Notes: a model not told the origin generated them from the sequence alone. DNA of 64,000 nucleotides from Paralvinella palmiformis (GCA_025642065.1 JAODUP010000441.1:62001-126000); one strand, 5' to 3'; positions 49,701 through 63,309 are shown, counted from the first letter of the stretch. Numbers and translations: made by a program.

Positions 49701-52700
49701 GTGCTGGACCAAAATGATGTGATTACTGATACAAATGGCCGGCAAGGTGCAGAAGACGTGAGCAGTGATTCTGGACTGAAGATGACTGACAGTCTGAAAC
49801 GATTAAATGATCCAAAAATAGAGGCAGGATATCCCATCCTAAACAACAGCGGTACATCATCGGTTGATCCTGAGCCACCACCAAGTGACTTTGTGAGAGC
49901 CGATGGGAAGATAGAGGACAACCCCATGGAAGACGAACCCCTTCCAGCTCCAGAATATCCTGTAGGCATCAATGTTATAAGTAATGGTTATTACTTTGTG
50001 GAGTCACATCATATATACTGACAAACATTTGATACTAGTATCATATATTTGTTAACCATGTGTTCCATGCATACTCTATTAGTTAGCGTGAAATCAAACG
50101 TAGTTTTGAATCTGGGTAATACCTGTGTTTGCAGGATTTATTTCCTTGCGAATTTCATCCCTCGGCCATATGTTCTAGATGTTGTTATCACTAAGGTTAA
50201 ATAATTCGACTTGATAACAGTGACTACCTATTTATAAATTACTTGGTGAATTGACATTGGTGTGTGAATAACATGTATTGAAATAATGCACTTGATGACA
50301 TTGGTTTCCATCTATTTTCTGGAACAGCACATCTCCATAGTGAGAAAACTTGAAGATCTGGAGTGTAGGAGATGCCAGACCTGTTGTAGACTGTTCCACT
50401 GTCCCCTCTGCCCACGCGACTTGTACAGATCTCAGGTGCCAAGAATAATTTATAACCATCTAAGTCAACATTATCTGCGTGGAGTACAGTATAAAGGTTA
50501 GCAGATATGCTGACCAGTGTTGGCATAATTCTTTATTAAACTCATTTTTGGAAATGGTATGAATTAAAGTGACCTCTCTTTATATCAGTATCAATGCCTT
50601 TCACATTAGGGACCATCTCAGATTAGGAATTGTTACCAGAGTACATGCTCCTTAAATTGTATTATTTCATACATAAATTGTACTAGTAAATGCATGATTC
50701 TTAATATGGAAGAACACACATAATAACTGTGAATTGGAAAAAAAGAAGTATGATTTATATAGTTATTGAAGCCACATGATTAATTAGACATGTTTGGATT
50801 ACTAACATATTTGCTGTAGCTTCACACTGTACACTAAAATATCATTAAATGTATGTTTATGGTAATCTTATTTACAAAACGACGTAGGGCGCCTCCGTGG
50901 TCTAGCGGTAGCATGTCGGACCACAGATCACTACCACCCGTGTTCGAATCCCGGCGTGGGCATATCTGAAGGTTGTTTCGTCTTTGACTTCGTCTCATTA
51001 CCTTTGGAGGTTGCTCGGCCCATTTAGCCTACCTTGTGCACAAAAGTGGCCCTAAAACATCAATCATCATCATCAAAACATCATTTTAAATAAGTTCTGG
51101 GGACTTATTATTTTCTGGGCTATAAATCACATAATTCTGCATGTCACTCCAAATGATAAATGGGTGCCTCTGTGGTCTAACTGGTAGTTCAAATGTCTGA
51201 AGGGTGTTTCATCTTTGACTCATTACGCCTGGAGGTTGCTTGGCCCCTTTACCATACCATTTGCACAAAAGTGGCCATAAAACATCAATCATCACCATCC
51301 AAATGAGTCACTATAAAATGGAGTCACTATGAATACTAAGATCATTTGACATAGATGGATCAGCAAGTGCTACAATATGGTAATTAGAAAAGCTGCATAT
51401 TTAGGTACATGTTGATTGTACATAGCATGAACAAACTAGCCAAAAACGGTGCAGCAGCCAAGACTCATAATGTGTCCGTGCTATACATGTACGTGAATAA
51501 GCTTGAAGCTTTTTTATTGTAGGCTGGACAAGTATGAAGTGTAACCTAGCTTGTGGCTGCGAGAATGATGGTGAACTAGTCAAGGCACACTGGCACTGTC
51601 CTTTATGTCCACAGAGAAAGTTACACAGGTCTCGATTACGTCAACATCTTGACTTTCATGAGAATGGACGAACGCGAAGCTGTCGAGGAAGACAGGATTA
51701 TCACATCATGTCAGTGGGAAGCGTTCCAGTTGGTGACGTTAGTAATTTGCAGGCAATGGGTGGCAATCGTGTGACTGATGCCATCACTGGTGATAATAAT
51801 CATAGTACTATTGATGGAATTGAAGAAAGAGTCAGTCCGAGCCTTAGTACTGACGTGTGTGGGCTAGGTCTGCCATCGGATACAGTGTACACCATAAAAA
51901 TGGAGCCTGATAATCAGAATAAAATCACCGATCATGAACAGTGCTGCGTTAATGATGTTCTTACTGGTGATACTGTAGATTTGTGTAATTACACTGCTGC
52001 ATCTGCCGAAGTGCAGGAATCTGTTCCGTGCTCAGCCAGCTCTGATCAAAATACATCGGAAATTCATGTCATCTACATAAATGACGTTCTGGCGCAGAAC
52101 GACGCTTCACATATTGCGCAGGTTGAGAATTCAGTTATTTTACAGAAAACATTTGGAAATCTGGAACAGCAGGCACCGAACTGCAAGAACGAGATAACTG
52201 AAAATGATGGAAATACCATCGTGTCGAATATCAGAGGTAATGATAACATCGTCATAGAGAATGATGGAATCGTAAGAATCGGTGAGAATATGGTAATTCA
52301 GGGTGATGTCGACAATTTAGGTGGAGTTGGTCAGAATGGATTGGTACAAGATGATAATAATATGATGATTAGAGATGATATGTTCAGCGAATCATGTAAC
52401 AAACAGGTAAAGCCTGATGTTAGTGAAGGTTCGGATAATGAGAACGCAGCAACCATATCTGAGGAAGACAAACGGAAGTCATCAGAGGTATGTGCTTACA
52501 GCTTTGGATGAAATAAAATTATTTACTTCTTTTCTATATTATAGAATAATAAAATTATAATGAAACCATAAAATTAGAAAATTCCATTTATTATAATAAA
52601 GAAACATGCATGATTTGGTGTATGTGTGTGTGCTAATTTGTTTTAAATCCTAAAAATATTTTAGGTTTTTCAGGTCATTACTGGTGTATTGACATCGGAT

Positions 52701-55006
52701 TTGGTTCAGAAATTAGAGCCCGTTCTGAATCAGTTTATGGATCGGCTGCAGAATACAACAGGGATCATGGTCATCATTCAGGACTCTCATGATTACTTGC
52801 TGCAGGGTTCATGGACACAAATTCACAAAAGCCAAATTATATTGAATAAAGTGTCGCAGTGGGACCAGATAACAGCACTCGATGTTGATTCCGTTTTTGA
52901 TCAAGCTCAATTGGTATGTTGATCCAACTTTGAATTGACAGCTGAATTTGTATTTGAATGCATTTTAATACCATTTTTCAGTGCTTTTGTGTTCCAGTAA
53001 CCAATAAAAACATTACACACACACACACACATATATATATGTGTGTGTGACTGTTGGATTTAGTTAATAGTTAAAATGCTAGTATTTTAAATTTCTGATA
53101 ATGTTGTACTTTCATTGTCCCTAATTAATGTTTCCTTCTATGATACAAATTTTGTTGGTTTTAGGACTATCCTGATTTGTTTGCTGTGCAGAGTGAGCCA
53201 GACACCACTGCACCAGTCATTCAGGATTATGAGTCAATTCCTTCCAAAGATGAGGTGGAACATTTGAAGCCGGATAGTGGTGCCTTCAGAATATTGTCTA
53301 ACGAACCGTGTCCTTACTGTTTGAAGCGGTTCCGATATAAGGTGTCACTGTTCTGTCATATAATATACACCCACGATATCAGGAAGAAACCAAAAATTAA
53401 TTCTGATAAATGGAAGACGATGCTGCAGAGAATGGCCAAAGTAGACAAACCACAGTGTCCGTCTTGCGGCCGGAAATTCACGAAGATCATCCATGCCCAG
53501 ACGCATTACGGCACAAATGTGTGCACCAGTACACGGACCAACTTGTACGCGTCTCTGCGTGATCCGGTCACAGGCACGTACAGATGTGATCAATGCAGTT
53601 ATTCGGCGCCGACCCCGTCCGTGTTAACACAGCATGTTGCGTACAAACACACGAAAAAGACTGTCTCGTGTCCTAAATGTGACAAAATGTTTGCCAGTGA
53701 TCACATTCTGCGGACTCACCTGAACTACGTCCACGCTCCTGATGACTCGTGCCCAGTCTGCGGAGTTCGGGTGAAACGGCGCCATCTGGCAAAGCATGCG
53801 AGGATTCATCACGGCAAGAACAACCGGGAGCTGCTGTCTCTCAAGTGCGGCCACTGTGACTACTACACTAACACGCCACAGCTTCTGGAGCGCCACGTCC
53901 GGCGGGAACACCAACTGGAAGCGAAACGGTGTACCGAATGCGGCAAACGCTTCCAGGTGATGTACGATCTCTACAGACACCGGCAGCTGGAACACGGCAT
54001 TACCGTGTCAAAGTTCCTCTCCCAGTATGGCCACTGTCCAGTGTGTAAGAAACAGATGTTGAAACGCAACATCCTGGTACACGTTCGACTGAAGCATTAC
54101 AATGACCGAAGATACCGGTGCCCAACCTGTAGCAAGCTGTTCCAGACCAAATATGTGCTGAACATGCACAAGGAGACGCACCTACCATCCGCTGAACGCT
54201 GCTATCGGTATCTATGCGCCCAGTGCAACATGGGCTTCATGACGAATGCGACCTACCTCGACCACATCGTCTCGCACAACAACACGCAGCCATACAAGTG
54301 TAGCGTGTGCGGAAGCAGCTTCCGCCAGAAGAACGCTTATAGGCGACACATGCAGAACCACAGCCAGAACGAACGTCGGCGCGCCGATGCCTGTGAGAAA
54401 GCTAACAAACCCGAGCAAGAGCTTGATCATGACAAAAGCAAGCAGCAGGGAGGTGATGCCGCCAAATTGGAATCGAACTTCATGTTTGTGTGTCTTTGCG
54501 AACAAGCTTTCAGTGACATGGCTAGCCTACAACAACACACCGAGAGCTGCCTTGCCATGGGACAAACGCCTGGCCAAGTGGAAAATAGTTCCGCATCTGA
54601 TCTAATGATGCAAACGAGTGGTGACACCTTGATTCTGATCCAGCCAAATTCAACCTTCATGTCGGAGGGCAGGGCTCTGTCCGGATCTCATCAGGAGGAA
54701 CTGTTCATCCTGAAGACAGACGACAGTGACGAGACGACCTGCGATGGTCTGACTGACGATGTGGTGAATGGCGTAGATGAGATCCAGAACATGAACATGA
54801 ACCAGCTGGCTGTGGTGCACGATGACCGGATCGGTCTGTCTGAACCGGATCAGATAAGCACGTCGCTGATTAATGATGGAGTGGATAATTGTCTCAGTCA
54901 GGATGGAGATCGGTTTCTCTGTGGTTACTGTAGTCAACTATTTGTAGGCTTGGATGACGTGCAGAAGCACATTCTTATAGAACATGGTGATAAGTTATCA
55001 AGCTGA
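46798..55006 (+). CDS. AT-hook and multi-C2H2 zinc-finger protein, 8 exons, 1414 aa
   Basis: Exons 46798-46899, 48401-48641, 49068-49425, 49649-49980, 50341-50496, 51523-52487, 52665-52913 and 53165-55006 join in frame (all GT-AG). Residues 5-13 hold an AT-hook (KRRRGRPRK). Exons 2, 3, 5 and 6 each carry one finger of the type HCPLCP or HCPKCG. Exon 6 then runs about 270 residues of Asn/Asp-rich sequence without fingers. Exon 8 carries about 13 more C2H2 or C2HC fingers from about residue 850, for example CPYCLKRF, CPKCDKMF, CTECGKRF, CPTCSKLF and CSVCGSSF, plus one close to the C-terminus (CGYCSQLF). Linkers are irregular rather than TGEKP-type. It is most likely a nuclear DNA-binding regulator. 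There is no KRAB, BTB or SCAN domain. No orthologue is recognised. Start chosen because an in-frame stop precedes it (TAA at 46771-46773) and the AT-hook follows at once. Confidence 0.88.
46900..48400 (+). other. zinc-finger gene intron 1
   Basis: It contains a SINE-A (46954-47133) close to the donor and a TA run (48343-48362) close to the acceptor. The rest is AT-rich with no clear element. Confidence 0.7.
46954..47133 (+). repeat. young SINE-A copy with 17-bp target-site duplication
   Basis: TCTTTACTCTGAAATAT stands at both ends (46937-46953 and 47134-47150). The head has TGGTCTAGCGGTAGCGTG and GTTCGAATCCCGG as A- and B-box-like parts, the body GTTGTTTCGTCTTTCACTTC and CTCGGCCCATTTAACCT, and the tail ACATCAATCATC. 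Confidence 0.95.
50887..51077 (+). repeat. full SINE-A copy
   Basis: This is the cleanest full-length copy in the window: GCGCCTCCGTGGTCTAGC start, GTTCGAATCCCGGCGTGG, CCTTTGGAGGTTGCTCGGCC and a tail of ATC repeats. The flanking duplication is unclear. Confidence 0.9.
51157..51298 (+). repeat. SINE-A copy lacking the B-box region
   Basis: GTGCCTCTGTGGTCTAACTG jumps to CAAATGTCTGAAGGGTG, so the tRNA-like 3' half is missing. CCAAATGA at 51149-51156 and 51299-51306 looks like the target-site duplication. Confidence 0.8.
53014..53050. repeat. CA/TA/TG microsatellite
   Basis: A compact CA-TA-TG run that can fold on itself, in intron 7 of the zinc-finger gene. Confidence 0.85.
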
Positions 55007-55751
55007 GATCGTCATCTTCATAAACACTGTCATCCTTTTTCATATTTTTAATACACTGTTATGATTATTGGCATGATAGATTTGTAACCATAGCTACGAT
55101 GCTATCCACATATCTTCCCCTGGAGAGCACCATCAGAAACATCGAGATTAAATGGTTGTATAATTTTCCTTTCGCCAAAGTACTTATAGACTTTCTTCTT
55201 TTGTTCATGGTTTGTTTACTCAGGAATATTGTAATAATTATGATGACTAATAAGTATTATTGTTCAGCGATCTAGAATTGTGTTTTTGCATTAATATGTG
55301 GTGACTAGTGTGTGTGTGTGAATACATAATTCAGTGTGGTATTATTATTATTATTTTGAACACAATATGGAATAAGTTCAGTTTGTTGATTGATGGCGGG
55401 TACAAAAATTTCATCAGGGTCATATTGTGAACGTGACACTAATATGCTATGTCTGTGTGTGATAATGGTCAATTCGAGGGTTTTAGTAAGTTGCTAAGTA
55501 GGAGAGCATATTAAAAAATGATGTGCATTTGGCCGCTCCCTCCCATCCCCATATACAGGAGCATTATACCTCGATTAAACATTGGCACCTGTTAATGGTC
55601 TGACATGACCAATCTGTATGAAGTAATCTTAATCTTTCCCATCCATTTCCTATATGCCATAATTATGATGATAATTGACCGTAGTCTTTTTTTATACGAA
55701 GGGGGGCACTGACTGACTGAGTATATTTGACTTAAAGCAATCAATGGACAG
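55007..55751 (+). other. 3' UTR and flank of the zinc-finger gene
   Basis: Non-coding, AT-rich, with no obvious polyadenylation signal standing out. The transcript end is not fixed. Confidence 0.4.
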
Positions 55752-56030
55752 TGAGCTCCGGTGGTCTAGCTGTTAAGCACCCAACACTTGGTGCAAAGGG
55801 TCATAGGTTCGATCCCAACACGAAACATTTCAACTTAATTCAAGAGATTAAGTTCTTGACTCACTCATGGGTGGCTGACCACGTTAAATGACGATGCCGT
55901 CTGCACTTAATTATTAAAATAAAGGGGACGTTAAAGATCCTCTGAGGACGTAAAACACTGACAGTGACCAGCCTCAGGGTATATTGGCTCCATCTTTCCG
56001 TACTGCTACCAGAGAGCTTAAATATAGAGA
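55752..56030 (+). repeat. SINE-B copy
   Basis: TGAGCTCCGGTGGTCTAGC, GGTTCGATCCC, GGCTGACCACGTTAAATGA and GGCTCCATCTTTCCGTACTG in the same order as in the copies at 40900-41261 and 61723-62010. The right end is diverged. Confidence 0.85.
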
Positions 56031-58065
56031 GGCGTTACTGTTGCCGCGCCATGTTGAATTTTGAACCAGTGGCGCCTCCAGCGACCTGAGGTATTTCTCA
56101 GATAAACAAAAGCTCTCTGGTTGTCCACATTGATGTGTACATGTGTGTGCATGGTTGAAATGAATTGCCAGTACTAGTACTATATGTTACATGATCACAT
56201 ACTATTTTATTAATTAACAATTTAATTGTGCACACATGATATCGAAAAAAAAACGAAGCTCTGAAACTGTAAATAAAGAATTAAGTGATTTCACAGCCCA
56301 GTCACTTAATTCATAGCCTATAATTTGCGATCACTTGACAGCTGATCAGAAAATAATTGAACGTGGTTTAGGTTATTTCACAGCTTTGTGTGTGGAAGTT
56401 TTTTTAATGAAAAAAATTAGGTATATATGAGGTAAATGCATACAAACATACTTTCATCATGTCAGTTTATCACAGTCCATAAATTTTTATTTATTTGGAT
56501 ATATACATATAATGATATATACAGCTATTATAAGGCAACTATAACACAATTCAGTACAAACTTCCCACCATATGGCATATAATATATTCATCATGTCCGT
56601 TTATCATATATTAACTGAAAAAATCATAAGTTCATTTAAAGTCTACACCTCAATAATATAGACCATGCAATATAGACCTGCCCAGCTGAGAACAAAGAAT
56701 ATACATGGAATATTTAAAATGTTTATGTTTGCGTTAACATGTTAGATATACAGAAATTAGTACTTTCATGCAATAAGCGGCAGCAAATCTCTTGTGCCAC
56801 AGGTTCATCTACAGTTACAATCAGTCATTTGTTATCAAATGTACAGAATAACCCAAATTGCTTCCAGCTCTAAACAACCACTACTACAAAAATATGACAT
56901 TTAGTCCAGATCAGTGAACTGTTTAAAGTTAGACAGAATATACCCAGAGATGTAATAGACACATGCACTGACTACTTTAACAGAAAACACCAAGAGATTG
57001 GCCTGTTTACATGGTGTATCATCATAGAACTTCAAGGACTGAAACAGAACAATACTTTGTAAAATAATGATTTGAACCAAGTGCATAATGTAAACACATG
57101 TTTTCCTTTTTTCAAGTTGGTTAAAGAATTTGATTTGATATGCATTTAAGTTATGAAGATCGAGAAGTATACCAATTAAAGCACATGAGCTGAACATTCA
57201 GGTGCTGGTAATCCTTTTTTTGTATTAAGATATGAAATGGGCTGACAAAATTTCATGGGTTTGATGCCTTGTTTCTTATTTAATTAATTTTATAATACCA
57301 ATTTTCACCATTAATATTTATAAATATTAATTACCATCACAGCTGGCCCTGTCTCCTGTATAGGTCTTCTATCTGTTAATACCTTCTTTGATTTCAGTGG
57401 ATGCACGTGGTGAATTTGGTACATCAAAATAAGCGACAGCCTGGGAATTCTCCCCGAAACACAAGCAAAATCAATGGACAGTTGTGGTGAGCGAAATCCC
57501 TTGGTCAATCCGTCATATATTATAGGAAGTTAGAAATCAAATAATGCACCAGAACCAAGCAAAATTATTCATACAAAGCCATAACTAAATAATTGCGACG
57601 ATCATAATGATGTCAACAAAATATTAATTATGAGCGAAGGTCAGTGGGTTTAATCGTAATTAAATATCACTACAGAGCAATTAAAGGGTCTGGCTGTGTT
57701 TTTTTTCCAGGCGGTATATCGATCGCTGAATTGTAAAATAATCCATAATGTTTCATGTCGCGTAGATATCTATCTCCCTGGGGCATAGTAATGAATTAAT
57801 ACGCTATTCTAGAGTAAAACGTGATTCCGCGTTGTGTGGATTAAGGTTTTCGTGATAAATCCCTATTTTTATGCCTTGTTCAAAGACCGGTTGGACGGAA
57901 GTGAATTCCAAACGATGAATACTTTATTCCGTGACGGTAGTATTCCTGGTGGTCAGTTGTTGCCTGAACTAACTACTGAGGTCCCCCTTGCTCAGATTAA
58001 TGATCCTGAGGTGCCGTGTAATGGCAATAAATCCCGATTTTTATATGATGTTCTGTATCAATTCC
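56031..58065. other. intergenic, no confident gene
   Basis: AT-rich. A plus-strand candidate acceptor near 57396 (TTTGATTTCAG) opens a 30-codon frame, and a frame at 57834-58088 runs into a SINE head. Neither has a recognisable domain or partner exons. Confidence 0.45.
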
Positions 58066-58200
58066 GGGGCTCTCCGATGGCACAGTGATTAGATCACGGC
58101 GCTGCAAACGTCCAGTTTGCGGTTTAGAATCCGGATCAGATCTGTGTTTGTAGGATGTTTACATGTGTTTCAAGTGTGGCCGATGTTAAAGAAACCAACA
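58066..58200 (+). repeat. tRNA-like SINE remnant (other family)
   Basis: GGGGCTCTCCGATGGCACAG with GTGATTAGATCA and GGTTTAGAATCC have the spacing of A and B boxes. The body differs from SINE-A, B and C. Confidence 0.5.
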
Positions 58201-59390
58201 AATCTAAGGTGATTAAGTTCAGAAGAATAGATTCTAAACATTAGTTTTGTAATATTATTATTTTTACGACAAAAATTAATTACTGTCGCCACATAAGTGA
58301 CTTCTCTTATGACCTTTGACAAAACGTTCTGTGGGATTTGTCACTCATTAAAAGTAAGCCGCGCGCGTCGTCTTGTAAGTATTGTACGCGTTTAGTTGTA
58401 CACGCGTAGAAAGAAACGAACATCGAAGTGTTGTACAACAAAACCAGACGTAAATCGTCGACATCTCTGCGTTATGCGGCAATAAATGGCTATATTCTGA
58501 TTTCATAAGCATGATTTCGTGCGTACTGCTGCGAAAGGGGTTAACAGAGGAAATCACTTCGTGCAGTAATTAAGAAATCAGCCGCACGCGAGTTGACGAG
58601 AAATTTCACGATGTGCCTATATTATAGATGTATTTGATCACAATTACGACCTTTTTAAGAACGCTGTCGATTCTGTGCTAAAATTGGGCAGACAACGAAA
58701 CCTTACTTATGTACATCATTATTGAAGTAATGTGTTAAAATATATTCGTAAAATACTGAGAAAAAAAAAAGAATTAAACGGTTATGAATATGACATTGGT
58801 TGGGACTATAATGTAGGCAATGACCACGATATTGACAAATCCATGTTACCTGGTGTCCATCACCGCGGTACGGTAGTCTCACGTAACGAATCTGACATCC
58901 ACATGGACAAAAATGAAATGGATTCCTGTAAAAAAAAAAATTCATTCGATGTGTCTATATGCGTCTTCCTCACTTCAGGGACCTAAAACACGTAAATTAA
59001 CTGCCATTTCGGCTATTATTATTATAAGCAATAAATTTCACATCAATTTTGGGCCATCATTTTCCTTGATGATCGCTTCAGCAGTACAGTAGTTTTCATT
59101 GGGGAATGTGGCAGTGGTCCAGTGCCGGAAAAATCGGTAGCCGGGACGTGTGGATTTTGTATTCTGGATAGTGAGTAGTCAAAACCCTAGCTCGGGCGGG
59201 TGATATGTGGTAGTCTCTAGTTCGTTTATCGTAGAATGATTTTCCGCTATTTTTGGAGCTCTTTGAGGTGGAAAAAAGTATCATAGGTTAAAACACCCGC
59301 GCCGATTTCTCACCAACCGTCGCTAAAAAGCACTGTTCCAGATTGTACACTGGAATTTGGACAGATTTTCAGCAGAAAATGGGTCGTGAT
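58201..59390. other. intergenic, no confident gene
   Basis: A fragment matching the SINE-C tail (TTAACTGCCATTTCGGCT) lies near 58995-59020. Poly-A stretches and a domain-less 84-codon frame at 58732-58986 are also present. Nothing else was recognised. Confidence 0.5.
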
Positions 59391-59580
59391 GATGATGATG
59401 ATTGATGTTTTACGGCCACTTTTGTGCACATGGTAGACTATATGGGCCGAGCGACCTCCAAAGGTAATGAAGCGAAGTCAAAGATGAAATAACCTTCAGA
59501 TATGCTCACGCCGAGATTCGAACACGAGTGGTAGTGATCTGTGATTCAACACTCTACCGCTAGACCACTGAGCTGCCCGG
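59391..59580 (-). repeat. SINE-A copy with 16-bp target-site duplication
   Basis: Minus-strand full SINE-A, flanked by GAAAATGGGTCGTGAT at 59375-59390 and 59581-59596. The head complement reads GATTCGAACACGAGTGG and CTACCGCTAGACCACTGAG. Confidence 0.95.
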
Positions 59581-59596
59581 GAAAATGGGTCGTGAT

Positions 59597-61492
59597 AAGC
59601 GACAAATATTTATCATCCGATAGTTTCCTGATGTGAAATAATGCCAAAATATATTGCTGTAACCATTTCAAATGTCATATTTATAAATATTTTATGAATA
59701 TAAGAAACATGCTTGAAGGATAGGAGAGATTTTAGTGAGCTGGTGATCATGGCTGGTAAATGTCCAATTTGCATTATGATGGTCGCGTGACTCAAATACT
59801 CTTTTTTCTGATTAGCCAGTTCTCTTTGTTTACAGTAAATAAAAACATATGGTCTTGTTTATATGATGGATATATCTGTCCCTTTCATGTTTGATCGCTA
59901 GTTTTTTTCCCTTCATTTTATGTTAATATTATGATAATAAATAATACAGCATTTCTATGAAGATTTTAGTATAGTGAAGAATATGTAGGGTAATCATGTG
60001 AAAGTGCTGACTTGTGCATGATGACTTAATTGTTATTAAACGTGGGGAAAAATATGATTAAATAAAAACAGTTGAACCTTTCACAAAAGAATACCTATAT
60101 GGTTGTTTTGGTATCTATAAATTCCATAGTTTTATGACGCATAGTGTCATGTTAGCCGTAGGTCCCGTGTACCGACAAATATAACTTTATTCTAAATGAC
60201 GTTATGTGATAGGAAGAGGGAAATATTCGCATTCAGGCCCAGTGTGTTGACTTTTAATTAAGCTTATACCAACACAAACCAATAGACGCCAATCCAACTC
60301 TTGTTGTTTCAAAGTTGCATTATCCCTGAAAATGTCAAAACATTCGTCGGAATCTGACGTTTTGTCTGTCAACTGGTCAAGACGCTAGTAAACAAAGCTG
60401 TACGTAGCACTACGTTATGTTTGGCAAATATGACGTCACACAATAATCCCTAGTGATTGTTGTACACATAGCAAAGGCTCGTGAAAGTTATGAAATTAAG
60501 GATTTAGGGAACATTTTAATGGAAATATGATAGATGGTGGTTAGAATTGTTTTGAGTGTGGTAGTGCATCTGATAGGGAATAAAATAATTGTTTGTTACG
60601 TTATATTTACTTGGAAATGTGACATTTATTTTCCCGACCCATTTAAAAACAGTATTTAGTAGATCTACTGCCTGTAATAAATTTCAGAAATACTTTTGAT
60701 GCTTTTATTTCCACGAGTTCAATATTTCTCATTGTACTATGAGTGAATCCAGTGCCTGATTTAGGCATAAGCTAAACAAACTGTAGCTTAATTAGGGTCT
60801 CACAGCCCGCAGGGAGCTAAGAACAAATATAATATATTTTGGGACTTTTAGCATTTTATGTGGGATCTTTAGGTGTACTGTAGTATAAAAATGACTTGTG
60901 TAGCAGATAATTTGTATGTATAGGTTTAAACTATCTGGATATGTAATTAATTTAAATAATATACCAATTAATTAAAATCACGAAAAGCGCAATATGTTAC
61001 TGAAGACCAAGAAAATTATTATTTATTGAGAACCTGATAGGTAGAACATTTTGCTACAATATATTTAATTAAGTTGCTTTTTACGTTATATTTTAAACCT
61101 AAATTTTCAAGTTTACAATTTAGAACTCATTTGAGAACGGTTATCATCTTTGTGGGGCCTTAATTCTGATGTATCATTTTAAAATTAACTATTGGCCTCC
61201 AAGACTCGGGACGTAACTTAGGACACCACCAAGTCTAAATCTGAGTAAAGCCAATATGTCCTGTTTCGCCGTTTTGTTAAATCAGTACTGCTTTCATCTG
61301 ACGAGTACGACTTATATGTCGACGTTTACCCATTCTCTAATTCAGTAGTTTCTCCTGGCAGACTTTAGATTCAAATTTTCCTCCATTATATAAGAAGACC
61401 CGACCTCATTCTTTTTGTGTCAAGGTCCTTGATCTAACTACACACGATCTACTTCATCCGATATAATAATATATATAATAATAGCCGAAATG
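59597..61492. other. intergenic, no gene seen
   Basis: AT-rich sequence. Short fragments such as 60750-60840 (AGCCCGCAGGGAGCTAAG) look like worn interspersed repeats. No coding exon was identified. Confidence 0.5.
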
Positions 61493-61690
61493 GCAGTTTT
61501 TAACGTGGCTGGCAACCTCAAATGAGGGAGACGTATATGGTCTGTTATTTATAGCTTCCACACGGAGACTAATTCTAAATAAATTTAGGATATATGGCAT
61601 ATTCGGTGAAGAAAACCTTGCCAGTTGCCTGGTTGGATGAAAAACTAGTGATACGACCGAGGCGCGAAACTGCGACCTCCCGTACAGAAT
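61493..61690 (-). repeat. SINE-C copy
   Basis: Shares AATGAGGGAGACG, ATTCTAAATAAATTTAG and CTTGCCAGTTGCCTGGTTGG with the SINE-C copies in the introns of the palindrome genes. Confidence 0.8.
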
Positions 61691-61722
61691 AATTTTGTTT
61701 TGCTTGCTTGTCGCTTATTCGG

Positions 61723-62010
61723 CACAGCCTCTATGTTTGAGTGGTTGAGAAATCTCCTCTCCCACCACTCACAGGGGAGCAGTAGGGAAAGATGGAGCCG
61801 AAATACGTCCTCAGGGGGGTTTTAACGTCCCCCCTTTATTTTAAAATAATTCAGTGGAGACAGCGGCGCCATTTAACATGGTCAACCACCCGTGATGTTG
61901 TGAGCCGAGAAATTAATCTCTGGAAAAGTTTCGACCTCTTGCGGGATTCGAACCTGTGACCGTTGGTACCAAGTGCCGGGTGCTTTAACTGCTAGGCCAC
62001 CAGAGCTAAC
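61723..62010 (-). repeat. SINE-B copy
   Basis: Minus-strand copy. The complement of the head includes GATTCGAACCTGTGACCG and GCTAGGCCACCAGAGCT; the body has AAAGATGGAGCCGAAATAC. Confidence 0.9.
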
Positions 62011-63133
62011 TAAATGACCATAGCCGTAGGTAAATATAGTCTCACGCTCCATTCGTGAGGCCAAAGAGACGGTTTTAGGTCCTGTATATGTTGAAGAGAG
62101 ACGTACGTATATGTTATCATTGACTGTGTATGTCCTGGACCATCTTTTACTTTGTCTCAGTTGTTACTCAAATGACAAAAAGGATAGGTTTAACCGAATG
62201 GTCGATGAGTAATAATCAAGGTCAGTGTCAATAAAAGGTATCATGCACTGCCTTTTTTGTGGATAGAGATTAATTGATCAAAATAATTAATTCCAGTTCA
62301 TTCTATAGGGTTTAATAGGTTCCACTTTCTGACGTAAACGAGACTAGCAAAGCTGGTCATGCTGATGGTTGATGTTGATTGTTGGGTTCTGGGTTCAGAA
62401 TTAGGGAAACTATGTCTTCCTGTGTGTCGCAAGAGGTTACTAAAAAGAGACGACCATAAATGACTTTTTTGTTATGATGTGACGATAAGTTTATACTCGT
62501 TCATTCACTCTCATTGTATTGGTTTTAAAATGAATCTGTTCAAAGCAAATATATTGGCATATATTACGTAAAGTTGTCCCTTTTCGCTGTTATTCCTACA
62601 AGTTTGGTGGAATTATAGTTACTATATATGGACATGCAATTAAATATAAACTATTATGACATTTCTCTCCGGCAAAATCGAGCCTGTAGTTGATAAAGAC
62701 AAGCTGTGTAGAGAGTTGCATAAGCATATTATTATCATACTGCATATTCCTAATCATCCCTCATTTTCTCTTGTTATATTTAACGGAATTGATAGTCAAA
62801 GCCATATCTGTTGGACATTGTTTCTTATTGGGATTTGTTTATTTTCATTCAGTGTTTAATTATTGCTGGTATATCGTCTTCTGATTGATGGATGATCATC
62901 CGAGTTCGTACTTGTTTAGTTAGTCTTCTGATGGTGAACTGCAGGGCCGTATTAACCCATGGCTGAATCCCTAGCCTTTTACTATAGGTATTTGGGGCCC
63001 CCTCCGGTACTTCAAATTGGACCCCACTACAGCTGACATTCTGACCCTGGTACGGGTGGCACTAGGCATATAACCATTCTTTGGGTCTCCTGAAGAATGC
63101 TACTCACAATTTTTAAAGATAATTTAAATAAAC

Positions 63134-63137
<4 letters not shown>
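62011..63137. other. intergenic, no gene seen
   Basis: Mostly AT-rich, with a short GC-richer patch at 62940-63070 (GGTATTTGGGGCCCCCTCCG) that looks like part of an old repeat. Confidence 0.5.

Positions 63138-63205
<68 letters not shown>
63138..63205. repeat. TA then GA microsatellite
   Basis: A TA run of about 32 bp passes directly into a GA run of about 35 bp. Confidence 0.95.
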
Positions 63206-63208
<3 letters not shown>

Positions 63209-63309
63209 ACAGTGACAGATCGAAGGGGGGGGTCAGGGAGCCAAGACCCCCTTCCTCAGGGGGTCAGAGCTCCACCCCGATCTCCAGTGAGGATCCTTCA
63301 TCTTTAAAT

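Larger units (their letters stand above)
50497..51522 (+). other. zinc-finger gene intron 5
   Basis: A 1-kb intron with two SINE-A copies (50887-51077 and 51157-51298) in AT-rich sequence. Confidence 0.75.

Noticed and set aside
53345..54937. several minus-strand frames opposite the zinc-finger exon
   Set aside because: Shadows of the long coding exon on the plus strand.
57834..58088. 84-codon plus-strand frame
   Set aside because: It runs into a tRNA-like SINE head and has no domain; left as unassigned.
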